16,126 nucleotides of DNA from RZYY01 sp036794825 (lineage in GTDB: Bacteria > Bacteroidota > Bacteroidia > Bacteroidales > 4484-276). The stretch covers positions 1-16,126 of the forward strand of contig DAIRGA010000052.1 in the NCBI GenBank assembly GCA_036794825.1, written 5' to 3'. A program made the translations under genes and the position numbers. Below are positions 1 to 6,065 of the stretch, one piece after another (position 1 is the stretch's first letter; the number at the start of each line of letters is the position of its first letter). The notes beneath the pieces are model-generated. The model made no database searches. It saw only the letters and a list, made by a program, of their open reading frames with translations, and had not been told where the DNA came from.

Positions 1-17
1 CCCAAAATTAACATCAT
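1..17 (-). CDS. possible 5' end of the next cassette gene (cut by window edge)
   Basis: On the minus strand two ATG codons (17-15 and 14-12) are followed by an open frame to the window edge, reading MMLILG. The position fits a cassette gene starting shortly after the recombination point in the attC-like site at 46-52. Only five codons are visible, so this is a positional guess and no product can be named. Confidence 0.2.
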
Positions 18-21
18 TTTG

Positions 22-41
22 CCGCCCCCGCTAGGGGGCGG
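22..41. other. perfect GC-rich hairpin
   Basis: Arms CCGCCCCC (22-29) and GGGGGCGG (34-41) are perfectly complementary around the 4-base loop GCTA. There is no clear T-run on either side, so a classic intrinsic terminator is not supported. It lies just inside the next cassette, 4 bp beyond the attC-like end at 46, and might separate transcription or translation of neighbouring cassettes. Confidence 0.5.
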
Positions 42-45
42 TTTA

Positions 46-179
46 GTTCAACGGACGGAACTATATGCAGTTGCCGACTGCGGGCGGTTTTCCTGTCTAG
101 CCGCACCGCCGCTGTTGCGGGCTACACGGCTTGTTGTCAGCACGGAAACGGCAATTGACATATAGTTTTTGTTGTAGGC
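46..179 (-). other. attC-like recombination site ending the repeat-protein cassette
   Basis: Read on the minus strand, the site starts with GCCTACAAC (179-171) and ends with GTTGAAC (52-46), which matches the integron R' consensus GTTRRRY. Between them AACTATATGTCAATTGCCG and CGGCAACTGCATATAGTT form an imperfect inverted repeat with an extra base in one arm, as in attC hairpins. Its 5' arm GCCTACAAC is the exact 9-bp reverse complement of GTTGTAGGC at 692-684, the start of the same cassette. It begins 14 bp after the stop codon of the repeat-protein gene. The R'' side is degenerate against the textbook RYYYAAC apart from the AAC triplet. Confidence 0.72.
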
Positions 180-193
180 AGGTTTTATCTTCG

Positions 194-631
194 CTAGAAT
201 ATTCCGGACTGACTCAAAAATGCTATCAAGCTGGTAAAATTGTACCCTCCATCAATAATGAAAAGTGTCTTGTCCTTATTGGCATATGCATTTGCAGAAA
301 AAACATTTTGATTCTCAATTATTAAAATTGCTTTGTCTTTGTTGCCGTATGCATTAGCGGTGAATATTTTATCATTTTCTTTTATCAAAATTGTCTTGTC
401 TTTGTTGCCGTAAGCATTAGCAGAAAAAACTTTCTGATTCTCAATAATTAAAATTGTCTTGTCCTTGTTGCCATAAGCGTTAGCTGACGAGATATTCTCA
501 TTGTCAATGATGAGAATTGTCTTGTCTTTATTTCCATATGCATTGGCGGAATAGACTTTGTTGCCATCTATGATAAATCTAACCTTGTCCTTGTTACCAT
601 AGGCGTTTGCAGAATAAATTTTTGTTTCCAT
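194..631 (-). CDS. 21-residue tandem-repeat protein, function unknown
   Basis: The 145-residue product consists almost entirely of six copies of a 21-residue repeat with the core ANAYGNKDK starting at residues 8, 29, 50, 71, 92 and 113 (the last copy reads ANAYANKDK). Between cores lies an alternating hydrophobic stretch such as TILIIDNENI, suggesting about two short beta-strands per repeat and hence a closed or solenoid beta-repeat fold. There is no signal peptide and no membrane segment until a mildly hydrophobic non-repeat tail (about 128-145). The ATG at 631 follows an A-rich region with TTAGAAAA just upstream, usual for Bacteroidota. It is the sole gene of its cassette. I do not recognise a named family; the recently described beta-flower folds are a possible structural relative. 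The reading frame is clear; the function is unknown. Confidence 0.8.
   Translation of the reverse strand: METKIYSANAYGNKDKVRFIIDGNKVYSANAYGNKDKTILIIDNENISSANAYGNKDKTILIIENQKVFSANAYGNKDKTILIKENDKIFTANAYGNKDKAILIIENQNVFSANAYANKDKTLFIIDGGYNFTSLIAFLSQSGIF
269..610 (-). repeat. 63-bp coding tandem repeat, six units
   Basis: The nine-codon core for ANAYGNKDK occurs at 610-584, 547-521, 484-458, 421-395, 358-332 and 295-269, an exact 63-bp period with no indels. Third-position changes separate the copies, so they are diverged under protein-level constraint and not a fresh duplication. Confidence 0.9.
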
Positions 632-683
632 TTTTCTAATTTTTAAATGTTTATGAATAATTGTGTTAGTGTCTTTTTAACTT

Positions 684-819
684 GCCTACAACGGTTCGGG
701 TATTGCCGCAGTGGGGGATTTTCAGCACCAAAGTTCAATAGATGTACTACCGTTTGTTTAAGCACAAAAGTTTCATAGAAGCACTTTACCCCCCATTGCG
801 GCAATACCTTGTTAGCGGC
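684..819 (-). other. attC-like recombination site ending the ABC-F cassette
   Basis: Minus strand: it begins GCCGCTAAC (819-811) and ends GTTGTAGGC (692-684). A strong internal stem pairs 790-808 with 699-717 (GGTATTGCCGCAATGGGGG with one mismatch in 19). The 72-base interior holds two direct imperfect repeats, 724-747 and 761-784, identical at 19 of 24 positions. The 5' arm GCCGCTAAC is the exact reverse complement of GTTAGCGGC at 2581-2573, where the ABC-F cassette starts. The site begins 10 bp after the ABC-F stop codon. Similar hairpins recur beside accessory genes in Bacteroidota genomes as far as I recall, but I could not search for them. Confidence 0.75.
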
Positions 820-829
820 TGTATTTTTA

Positions 830-2416
830 TCAAAGTTCAATTGTCCGTTCTATGTTTATTTGTTCTAAAAATGTTTCATCGTGCGACACAACAATGATTG
901 TCCCTTGGTATTCATTTATTGCTGCTGTCAGTATTTCAACATTCTGTATGTCTAAATTATTTGTTGGCTCGTCAAAAATAATAATATCTGGTGACTTACT
1001 GTTAATCGTCAAGCAACAAAGTAACAAACGCATTCTTTCGCCACCACTCAAAGCACTACAAGATTTGTCCCAATCATTTTTTGTAAACAAAAAGCGGTTG
1101 AGCCGGATTTTGATTTCGTGTTCTTGTAATGCAGAAACATTGAATTGTTCGGCTTGTTCGTAAACTTTTAGTTTGTTGTCAAGCAAAGAATAGTCTTGGT
1201 CAATGTAAACCGCTTTGTTGTCTGCTCGGTAAATTGTTCCTGCTTGCGGTTTAATGTCGCCCAAGATGAGTTTTATCAAAGTAGTTTTTCCCGAACCATT
1301 TGTACCTTTCAATGCGATTCGTTCGCCACTTGTAATTTGAAAGTTCAGATTGTCTTTCCAAAGCGGTTGTTTGTGGTAAGCATAATTGATATTTGTTGCC
1401 GTAAACAAAACTTTTCCTTTGTGTAATGCTGAATTGTCAAAACCAAACTTCATTTTGTCAATGTCAGGCAACGAAGAACGAAGTTCTTGTAAGTCTTGCG
1501 AAATGCCCCCGATTTTTTCTGCGTGAACACTTTTCATTTTTGATGTGCTGTTTTCTGCATTGTTTCGCAAAGTGTTCAACATTATTCGGGCAACGCCCGC
1601 TTTTTCTTGTTTGCCTCTTCCACGACTGTCTAATTTTTGCTGTCGTTCCAATGTTTCCCGTTCTTTTTCTTTGGCTTTTCGCAGTTCTTTTTCTTTGCTT
1701 TGAATGTCTTGACTTAAAGCGTTGTTTTCAATTTGTTTTTGCTCTTTGTAAAAGTCGTAATTACCGCCATAAACTTTAACTCCGTGTTTACTTAATTCGC
1801 AAATTGTGTCCAACAAGTTTAGTAATTTTCTGTCGTGGCTTACAACAATCAATGTGCTTTTTGTGGACTTAATGAAGCTATACAAAAGTTGTCTGCCCGA
1901 AACGTCTAAATGATTGCTTGGCTCGTCCAACAAAACCAATTCGGGTTGATGAATGGAAATTCCCGCCAAAAAAACTTTTGTTTTTTGTCCTCCGCTTAAC
2001 GTTTCCATTTTTTGCGATAAGTCTAAGCCGTCCAATTGCCAAAAGTTCAGTGCCTCTTTGCAACGGTCTTCTATTGTCCAATCGTCATTCAGCAAATTGA
2101 AATTTTCCTCGCTTGTGTTTCCGTTCAAGATGTCTTTCAAAGCGTTCAATTTGCCTTCAATTCGCAACGCTTGTGCTATTGTCAAATGATTGAATTGTCC
2201 GAAAATTTGCGGAACATAATACGGCTCTGCGTCAATGTTTATTTGTCCGCTTGAAGGTTGAAGTTCGCTTGCAATAATTTTGAGCAAGGTAGATTTCCCT
2301 ACTCCGTTGTTGCCTATTAAAGCTGTCTTTTCGTGATTGTTTACTGTCAGATTGATGTCGCTAAACAGTAAATCTTTGCTTGGGTGTGTATATGAAATGT
2401 TTTGTAAAATCAACAT
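830..2416 (-). CDS. ABC-F family ATPase (ribosome-associated, possible antibiotic-resistance type)
   Basis: This 528-residue protein has two ABC ATPase domains and no membrane segment, the ABC-F layout. Domain 1 has Walker A GNNGVGKST (35-43), signature LSGGQ (140-144) and Walker B VLLDEP (161-166). Domain 2 has Walker A GTNGSGKTT (371-379), LSGGE (456-460) and IIIFDEP (478-484). Between them a long charged linker (about 225-335) contains a coiled-coil-like run followed by RGRGKQEKAG, corresponding to the P-site tRNA interaction motif of the family. ABC-F proteins act on the ribosome; many acquired ones dislodge antibiotics from the peptidyl transferase centre, others are housekeeping factors. 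Its place in a mobile cassette with its own leader hairpin favours an acquired, possibly drug-protective role, but no drug class can be read from the sequence. ATG at 2416. Confidence 0.9.
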   Translation of the reverse strand: MLILQNISYTHPSKDLLFSDINLTVNNHEKTALIGNNGVGKSTLLKIIASELQPSSGQINIDAEPYYVPQIFGQFNHLTIAQALRIEGKLNALKDILNGNTSEENFNLLNDDWTIEDRCKEALNFWQLDGLDLSQKMETLSGGQKTKVFLAGISIHQPELVLLDEPSNHLDVSGRQLLYSFIKSTKSTLIVVSHDRKLLNLLDTICELSKHGVKVYGGNYDFYKEQKQIENNALSQDIQSKEKELRKAKEKERETLERQQKLDSRGRGKQEKAGVARIMLNTLRNNAENSTSKMKSVHAEKIGGISQDLQELRSSLPDIDKMKFGFDNSALHKGKVLFTATNINYAYHKQPLWKDNLNFQITSGERIALKGTNGSGKTTLIKLILGDIKPQAGTIYRADNKAVYIDQDYSLLDNKLKVYEQAEQFNVSALQEHEIKIRLNRFLFTKNDWDKSCSALSGGERMRLLLCCLTINSKSPDIIIFDEPTNNLDIQNVEILTAAINEYQGTIIVVSHDETFLEQINIERTIEL

Positions 2417-2492
2417 AATTTCTTTCGTTAAAGATGAAACAATACAGCAACCGCTTTGCGGTTGTTGTTCTGATATGTCTGAAAGAAATTAT
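2415..2492 (-). promoter_or_regulatory. leader RNA hairpin hiding the ABC-F start codon
   Basis: In the ABC-F transcript ATAATTTCTTTC (2492-2481) is perfectly complementary to GAAAGAAATTAT (2426-2415), which includes the presumed ribosome-binding region and the first two bases of the ATG. Inside the loop a second hairpin CAACCGC-AAA-GCGGTTG (2464-2448) is perfectly paired. A start-stop dipeptide-like ATG TAA lies just upstream at 2501-2496. The layout resembles translational attenuation leaders of ribosome-protection and methylase genes. Pairing is seen directly; regulation is inferred. Confidence 0.55.
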
Positions 2493-2529
2493 TTTTTACA
2501 TTCTGTCTTTACTTAATTTTTTGTGTCTG

Positions 2530-2537
2530 CAAATATA
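2530..2537 (-). promoter_or_regulatory. candidate -7 promoter element for the ABC-F gene
   Basis: TATATTTG on the minus strand matches the Bacteroidota -7 consensus TAnnTTTG exactly. No good TTTG is present at the -33 distance. It lies inside the cassette, about 113 bp before the ATG, and would give a leader containing the start-hiding hairpin. Confidence 0.4.
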
Positions 2538-2572
2538 TGAACTTTCTGTTTAGCACGGTCGGTTGTAATATA

Positions 2573-2685
2573 GCCGCTAACTCGTTTGTATGTATGACAA
2601 AATCATACTATGCCTCCGGAAATTGGGCGTGTATGTATGATAATATGTTGATACAAATTTTTTCATGTGGCAAATGTATTGATTT
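2573..2685 (-). other. candidate attI-like region and cassette insertion point
   Basis: This non-coding stretch separates the recombinase stop codon from the first cassette. The crossover candidate GTTAGCGGC lies at 2581-2573. Beside it the direct repeat TGTATGTATGA occurs at 2587-2597 and 2630-2640, and the first copy forms an inverted pair with TCATAC (GTATGA-CAAAA-TCATAC, 2592-2608). Repeated and inverted motifs next to an insertion point are what a recombinase attachment site would need. No match to a known attI is claimed. Confidence 0.45.
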
Positions 2686-3840
2686 TTACAAATCGTCAAA
2701 CGGGGATTTGATTTTTTGCAGACTTTTATCGGTGACATGGGTGTAGATCTCAGTTGTTTTGGAGCTTTTGTGACCGAGTAATTCCTGAATGTAGCGCAAA
2801 TCTGTACCGGCTTCCAACAAATGCGTGGCATAGGAATGTCTTAACCAATGGAGCGTAACCGGCTTCTTTACTCCTGCCTTTGCAACTGCTTGCTTCAATA
2901 CACTCTGGAGACTTTGTTCGCTGTATTGTTCATCTTCATTTTGCCCTTCAAAGAGCCAGGTTACAGGCCGGTAGCTTTTATAGTACTCCCTTAGCATGCC
3001 AACCATTTTTTCGGAGATGGGGGCTACCCGGTCCTTTCTGCCTTTTGCATTCCTGATGATGAGCAGCCCTCGCTTTGAGTCCACATGTGCGGGTTTCAGG
3101 TTCAGCAGTTCACTCCGCCGCAATCCGCAGGCATAAATCAGGCTGAGCATCGTTTTATGTTTGAAGTTAGAAGGAGCTTCAAGTATCGCTTTTACCTCCT
3201 GCTTGCTCAGGACATTGGGAAGCTTGTGTTCACGGCGTGGTCGTTCGAGTTTATCCACCTCAATCCGGCTTTGCATCACCTCTCTGAAAAAGAGCTTAAC
3301 TGCGTTAATGGCCTGGTTCTGATAAGTAAAACTCAGCTTATTGGCCACTATGTAGTCGTTGACATAGTTTACCATGTCCTTGTTGCTCAGTTCGTTGAGC
3401 TGGCGGGGATGTGTGAAGCGCAAAAAACCGGTGAGCGCTCCCACGTAGGTTTTAATGGTGGAATTGCTGTACCTTTTATGAGTAAGCCAACGTTGGAACT
3501 CATCCAGTTTTCTGAGGGATTCATTGGGTAAATCCTGGCGATTGGTTTTGGAGACCATTTGTTTTGCTTCTTTTGCTGCAGGGGGTTCGCTGTTGGCTGT
3601 TTTCTCATCCTTCAGCGCTGAATAGTCGAGATATGCCAGCGGGCTTAAAGCGTTAAACACTTCGTTAAGCCGAAACTGCTCCGCCGGGATGTACCAGAAG
3701 CGGCGGCTGTTGCTCCAGGCTGCGCCGGGCAGGCTCTTTACCCGTTGGATCAGCGCTGCGTGGTAGTCAAATAACAGGCCTATCACCGGTTGCCCGTGAT
3801 GCTTTTCAGGAGTGAGGATTACCTGGGGTTTTGTGCTCAT
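2686..3840 (-). CDS. tyrosine recombinase, candidate cassette integrase (non-IntI type)
   Basis: Numbering is from the ATG at 3840 (384 residues); a longer reading to 3924 would need a TTG start and adds 28 residues of poor character. The N-terminal domain (about 5-65) contains LPGAAWSNSRRFWYIP, an extra domain seen in many Bacteroidota recombinases. A SAM-like core-binding domain follows (about 105-195), then the catalytic domain with Arg241 (CGLRRSELLNL), Lys266 (AKGRKDR), His331 and Arg334 (HWLRHSYATHLL), His357 (LGHKSSKT) and nucleophile Tyr366 (IYTHV). Box 1 to box 2 spans about 90 residues, so the roughly 30-residue insertion of integron integrases is absent and the protein resembles XerC/XerD. 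Its 3' end lies about 105 bp before the first cassette, same strand. Cassette recombination is inferred from position only. Confidence 0.9.
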   Translation of the reverse strand: MSTKPQVILTPEKHHGQPVIGLLFDYHAALIQRVKSLPGAAWSNSRRFWYIPAEQFRLNEVFNALSPLAYLDYSALKDEKTANSEPPAAKEAKQMVSKTNRQDLPNESLRKLDEFQRWLTHKRYSNSTIKTYVGALTGFLRFTHPRQLNELSNKDMVNYVNDYIVANKLSFTYQNQAINAVKLFFREVMQSRIEVDKLERPRREHKLPNVLSKQEVKAILEAPSNFKHKTMLSLIYACGLRRSELLNLKPAHVDSKRGLLIIRNAKGRKDRVAPISEKMVGMLREYYKSYRPVTWLFEGQNEDEQYSEQSLQSVLKQAVAKAGVKKPVTLHWLRHSYATHLLEAGTDLRYIQELLGHKSSKTTEIYTHVTDKSLQKIKSPFDDL

Positions 3841-4126
3841 TTTGTGGCAGAATCCGGGTGAAAATAATGGCAGGAAAACATGCTGTTTCAGGTCATTTTG
3901 CGTCAAAATACGGCGAAACTGCAAAGCACCGCCCCGTCAGTCACAGGGGCAAAAGGCGCTAAGTGCCTTGTCTGACAAGGGTTTTGCAAAAGCAGGGTTG
4001 AAAAGTATGTTTTTGTGTTTGAACTTTTTTTACTCCCGTCAATTTGCAAAAATATCTATTGCACAAAAATAAAATTCTTTTGCAATCGTGCTGTGTTAAA
4101 TTTTCGAACCCGCAAAATCTATACAC
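3841..4126. other. intergenic region between recombinase and pyrG
   Basis: No convincing gene. It contains the near-perfect palindrome CCTTGTC-T-GACAAGG (3966-3980) and, on the minus strand, two TATTTTTG matches to the Bacteroidota -7 element in 4042-4072 that could drive the recombinase with a long leader, though neither has a clear -33 partner. A short minus-strand extension of the recombinase frame to a TTG at 3924 is probably untranslated. Confidence 0.5.
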
Positions 4127-4260
4127 TGCCGGAAAACTGCATTTGTTGAAAATCGTTGTTGACCCCAACCCAAATGGGAACAATGATTTTCAACGGTTTA
4201 CTCCGTTGCAGGGTGGGGAAAATAAATCGTTGAAAATCTTTACAGGGAGTTTTCTGGCAA
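4127..4260 (+). mobile_element. MITE-like palindromic element, copy 1 (upstream of pyrG)
   Basis: The element starts TGCCGGAAAACT and ends AGTTTTCTGGCAA (4248-4260), which are imperfect terminal inverted repeats. Inside, GTTGAAAATCGTTGTT (4145-4160) pairs with AACAATGATTTTCAAC (4179-4194). Bases 4176-4204 match the reverse complement of 6141-6169 downstream of pyrG at 26 of 29 positions. It carries no gene, so it would be non-autonomous. No target-site duplication is evident. Confidence 0.65.
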
Positions 4261-4324
4261 TCACAATTTAGACATAGTACAAATTACTCCGGCCGGATTC
4301 AACCCCCGGAAAGCCGAAAATCAT

Positions 4325-4332
4325 TTACTTTG
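4325..4332 (+). promoter_or_regulatory. weak candidate -7 element for pyrG
   Basis: TTACTTTG matches TAnnTTTG at seven of eight positions and lies 22 bp before the pyrG ATG. No convincing -33 TTTG was found, so this is tentative. The adjacent MITE-like element ends 64 bp upstream and does not interrupt it. Confidence 0.3.
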
Positions 4333-4354
4333 CAGCAATTTTAAAAAATGAAAC

Positions 4355-5998
4355 ATGGTAGAGACCAGGTACATTTTCGTTACCGGCGGCGTAACCTCCA
4401 GCCTTGGCAAAGGAATCATCTCGGCATCGCTGGGCAAACTGCTGCAGGCCCGCGGCTATTCGGTTACCATCCAGAAACTCGATCCCTACATCAACATTGA
4501 TCCCGGCACACTCAACCCTTACGAGCATGGCGAATGTTATGTTACGGAGGATGGCGCCGAAACTGACCTCGACCTGGGGCACTACGAACGTTTTTCCAAT
4601 GTGCCCACTTCACAGGCCAACAACGTTACTACCGGAAAGATTTACCAGGCTGTAATCAATAAAGAGCGGCGCGGCGATTTCCTCGGTTCCACGGTGCAGG
4701 TAATCCCCCACATCACCGACGAGATCAAATACCGTGTTAAACTGCTCGGCAACAGAGGCGAATACGATATTGTGATTACCGAAATCGGCGGAACGGTGGG
4801 TGACATTGAGTCGCTGCCCTACATCGAAGCGGTGCGCCAGATGCGGCGTGAACTGGGTTCCAACTGCGTGGTGATTCACCTCACTCTGGTTCCGTACCTC
4901 TCTGCCGCCGAAGAGCTGAAAACCAAACCCACGCAGCATTCGGTAAAGACCATGCTCGAACAGGGAGTGCAGCCCGATGTGATCGTGTGCCGTACCGAGC
5001 ACCCGCTCACCACCTCGCTGAAATCGAAAATCGCGCTGTTTTGTAACGTTGACGATAGCTGCGTCATCGAATCCATTGACGCCAAAACCATTTACGATGT
5101 CCCGCTGCTGATGCTGAAGGAGCATCTTGATATCGAAGTGCTGCGAAAACTGAAGCTGCCCTCACTGCACGATCCCGACCTGACGGCATGGGAAGAGTTT
5201 CTGCGCCGTATCAAAAATCCAACTTCAGAGGTTACCATCGGACTGGTGGGGAAATATGTGGAGCTGAAGGATGCCTATAAATCCATCAGCGAGTCGTTTA
5301 TACATGCCGGCGCCGAAAATCAATGCAAAGTGCATGTAAAGATGATCCATTCGGAATCGCTTGAGGAAGGCGAAACGGGCAAAAGCCTCGCGGGATTGGA
5401 TGGAATACTTGTTGCGCCGGGTTTTGGTTCGCGAGGCATCGAGGGCAAGATCAATGCAGTGAAATATGCACGCGAAAACAGGGTTCCTTTCCTCGGTATC
5501 TGCCTGGGAATGCAATGTGCAGTGATCGAATTTGCCCGTAACGTGCTGGGCATGGACAAAGCCAACTCGACCGAGTTTAACCAGAAAACTCCCTGGCCGG
5601 TGATTGACATGATGGAGGATCAGAAAAAGATATCCGGACTGGGCGGCACCATGCGGCTCGGGAAGTTTAACTGTCATGTGGCAGCAGGCTCAAGGGCGTT
5701 TGATGTTTACCAGTCTGAAAATATTTCCGAACGCCACCGCCACCGTTATGAGTTCAACAACAGGTATTCGGAGTTTTTTACCAAGAGCGGAATGAAACAG
5801 ACCGGCATCAACCTTCAGGGAAAGCTTGTGGAAATCGTTGAGATAGCCGATCATCCCTGGTTTATCGGCGTGCAGTTCCATCCCGAATACAGAAGCACCG
5901 TAGCTAACCCGCATCCGCTCTTTGTGGATTTTGTAAAAGCGACAAAGGCTTATTCCGAAAGCAAAAAGCCAAAGGCGGGAGACAAACAGGGGAAGTAG
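4355..5998 (+). CDS. pyrG: CTP synthase (glutamine-hydrolysing)
   Basis: This 547-residue protein makes CTP from UTP, ATP and glutamine in the cytoplasm, the last step of de novo pyrimidine nucleotide synthesis. The N-terminal synthase domain begins YIFVTGGVTSSLGKG with its P-loop (residues 11-20), followed by KLDPYINIDPGTLNPYEHGE and GGTVGDIES. The class I glutamine amidotransferase domain (about 292-535) has the oxyanion segment APGFGSRG, nucleophile Cys383 in GICLGMQ and the His509/Glu511 pair in QFHPEY. Length and motif order match the family throughout. The start is fixed because a TGA lies two codons upstream in frame. It stands alone on the plus strand, with an inverted pair of MITE-like elements on either side, one of which lies within its likely regulatory region. 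Composition is typical of conserved host genes. Confidence 0.98.
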   Translation: MVETRYIFVTGGVTSSLGKGIISASLGKLLQARGYSVTIQKLDPYINIDPGTLNPYEHGECYVTEDGAETDLDLGHYERFSNVPTSQANNVTTGKIYQAVINKERRGDFLGSTVQVIPHITDEIKYRVKLLGNRGEYDIVITEIGGTVGDIESLPYIEAVRQMRRELGSNCVVIHLTLVPYLSAAEELKTKPTQHSVKTMLEQGVQPDVIVCRTEHPLTTSLKSKIALFCNVDDSCVIESIDAKTIYDVPLLMLKEHLDIEVLRKLKLPSLHDPDLTAWEEFLRRIKNPTSEVTIGLVGKYVELKDAYKSISESFIHAGAENQCKVHVKMIHSESLEEGETGKSLAGLDGILVAPGFGSRGIEGKINAVKYARENRVPFLGICLGMQCAVIEFARNVLGMDKANSTEFNQKTPWPVIDMMEDQKKISGLGGTMRLGKFNCHVAAGSRAFDVYQSENISERHRHRYEFNNRYSEFFTKSGMKQTGINLQGKLVEIVEIADHPWFIGVQFHPEYRSTVANPHPLFVDFVKATKAYSESKKPKAGDKQGK

Positions 5999-6065
5999 AG
6001 AGAGTCAGGAAATGTGTATTCCGGTTTACTATTGCAACCGTTGGCGCTACAAAGTCGCTAATTAA

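Larger units (their letters stand above)
46..2581 (-). mobile_element. integron-like array of two gene cassettes
   Basis: On the minus strand two units follow each other. Unit 1 runs from GTTAGCGGC (2581-2573) through the ABC-F gene to its hairpin at 819-684. Unit 2 runs from GTTGTAGGC (692-684) through the repeat-protein gene to its hairpin at 179-46. Each unit holds one gene in the same orientation, has almost no spacer before its 3' hairpin, and has start and 3' hairpin arms complementary over 9 of 9 bases. This is the structure expected for integron cassettes joined at G|TT. The DNA is A/T-rich compared with pyrG and the efflux operon. Cassette character is an inference from structure; excision was not observed. 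Confidence 0.72.

Noticed and set aside
46..692. Insertion sequence with inverted GTTGTAGGC/GCCTACAAC ends around the repeat-protein gene
   Set aside because: The gene is not a transposase, and the same complementarity rule also holds for the neighbouring ABC-F unit, so cassette structure explains both while an insertion sequence explains neither.
643..840. Small minus-strand open frame across the attC-like hairpin
   Set aside because: It runs through the inverted repeat that ends the ABC-F cassette and its translation has no recognisable features.
3085..3531. 148-codon open frame on the plus strand
   Set aside because: It is a shadow antisense to the recombinase catalytic domain and has no recognisable protein character.
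3841..3924. N-terminal extension of the recombinase to 3924
   Set aside because: It would require a TTG start and adds 28 residues without family resemblance; the ATG at 3840 directly precedes the conserved N-terminal domain.
4610..5125. 171-codon open frame on the minus strand inside pyrG
   Set aside because: Antisense shadow of a conserved, certain gene; the composition of its translation is not protein-like.
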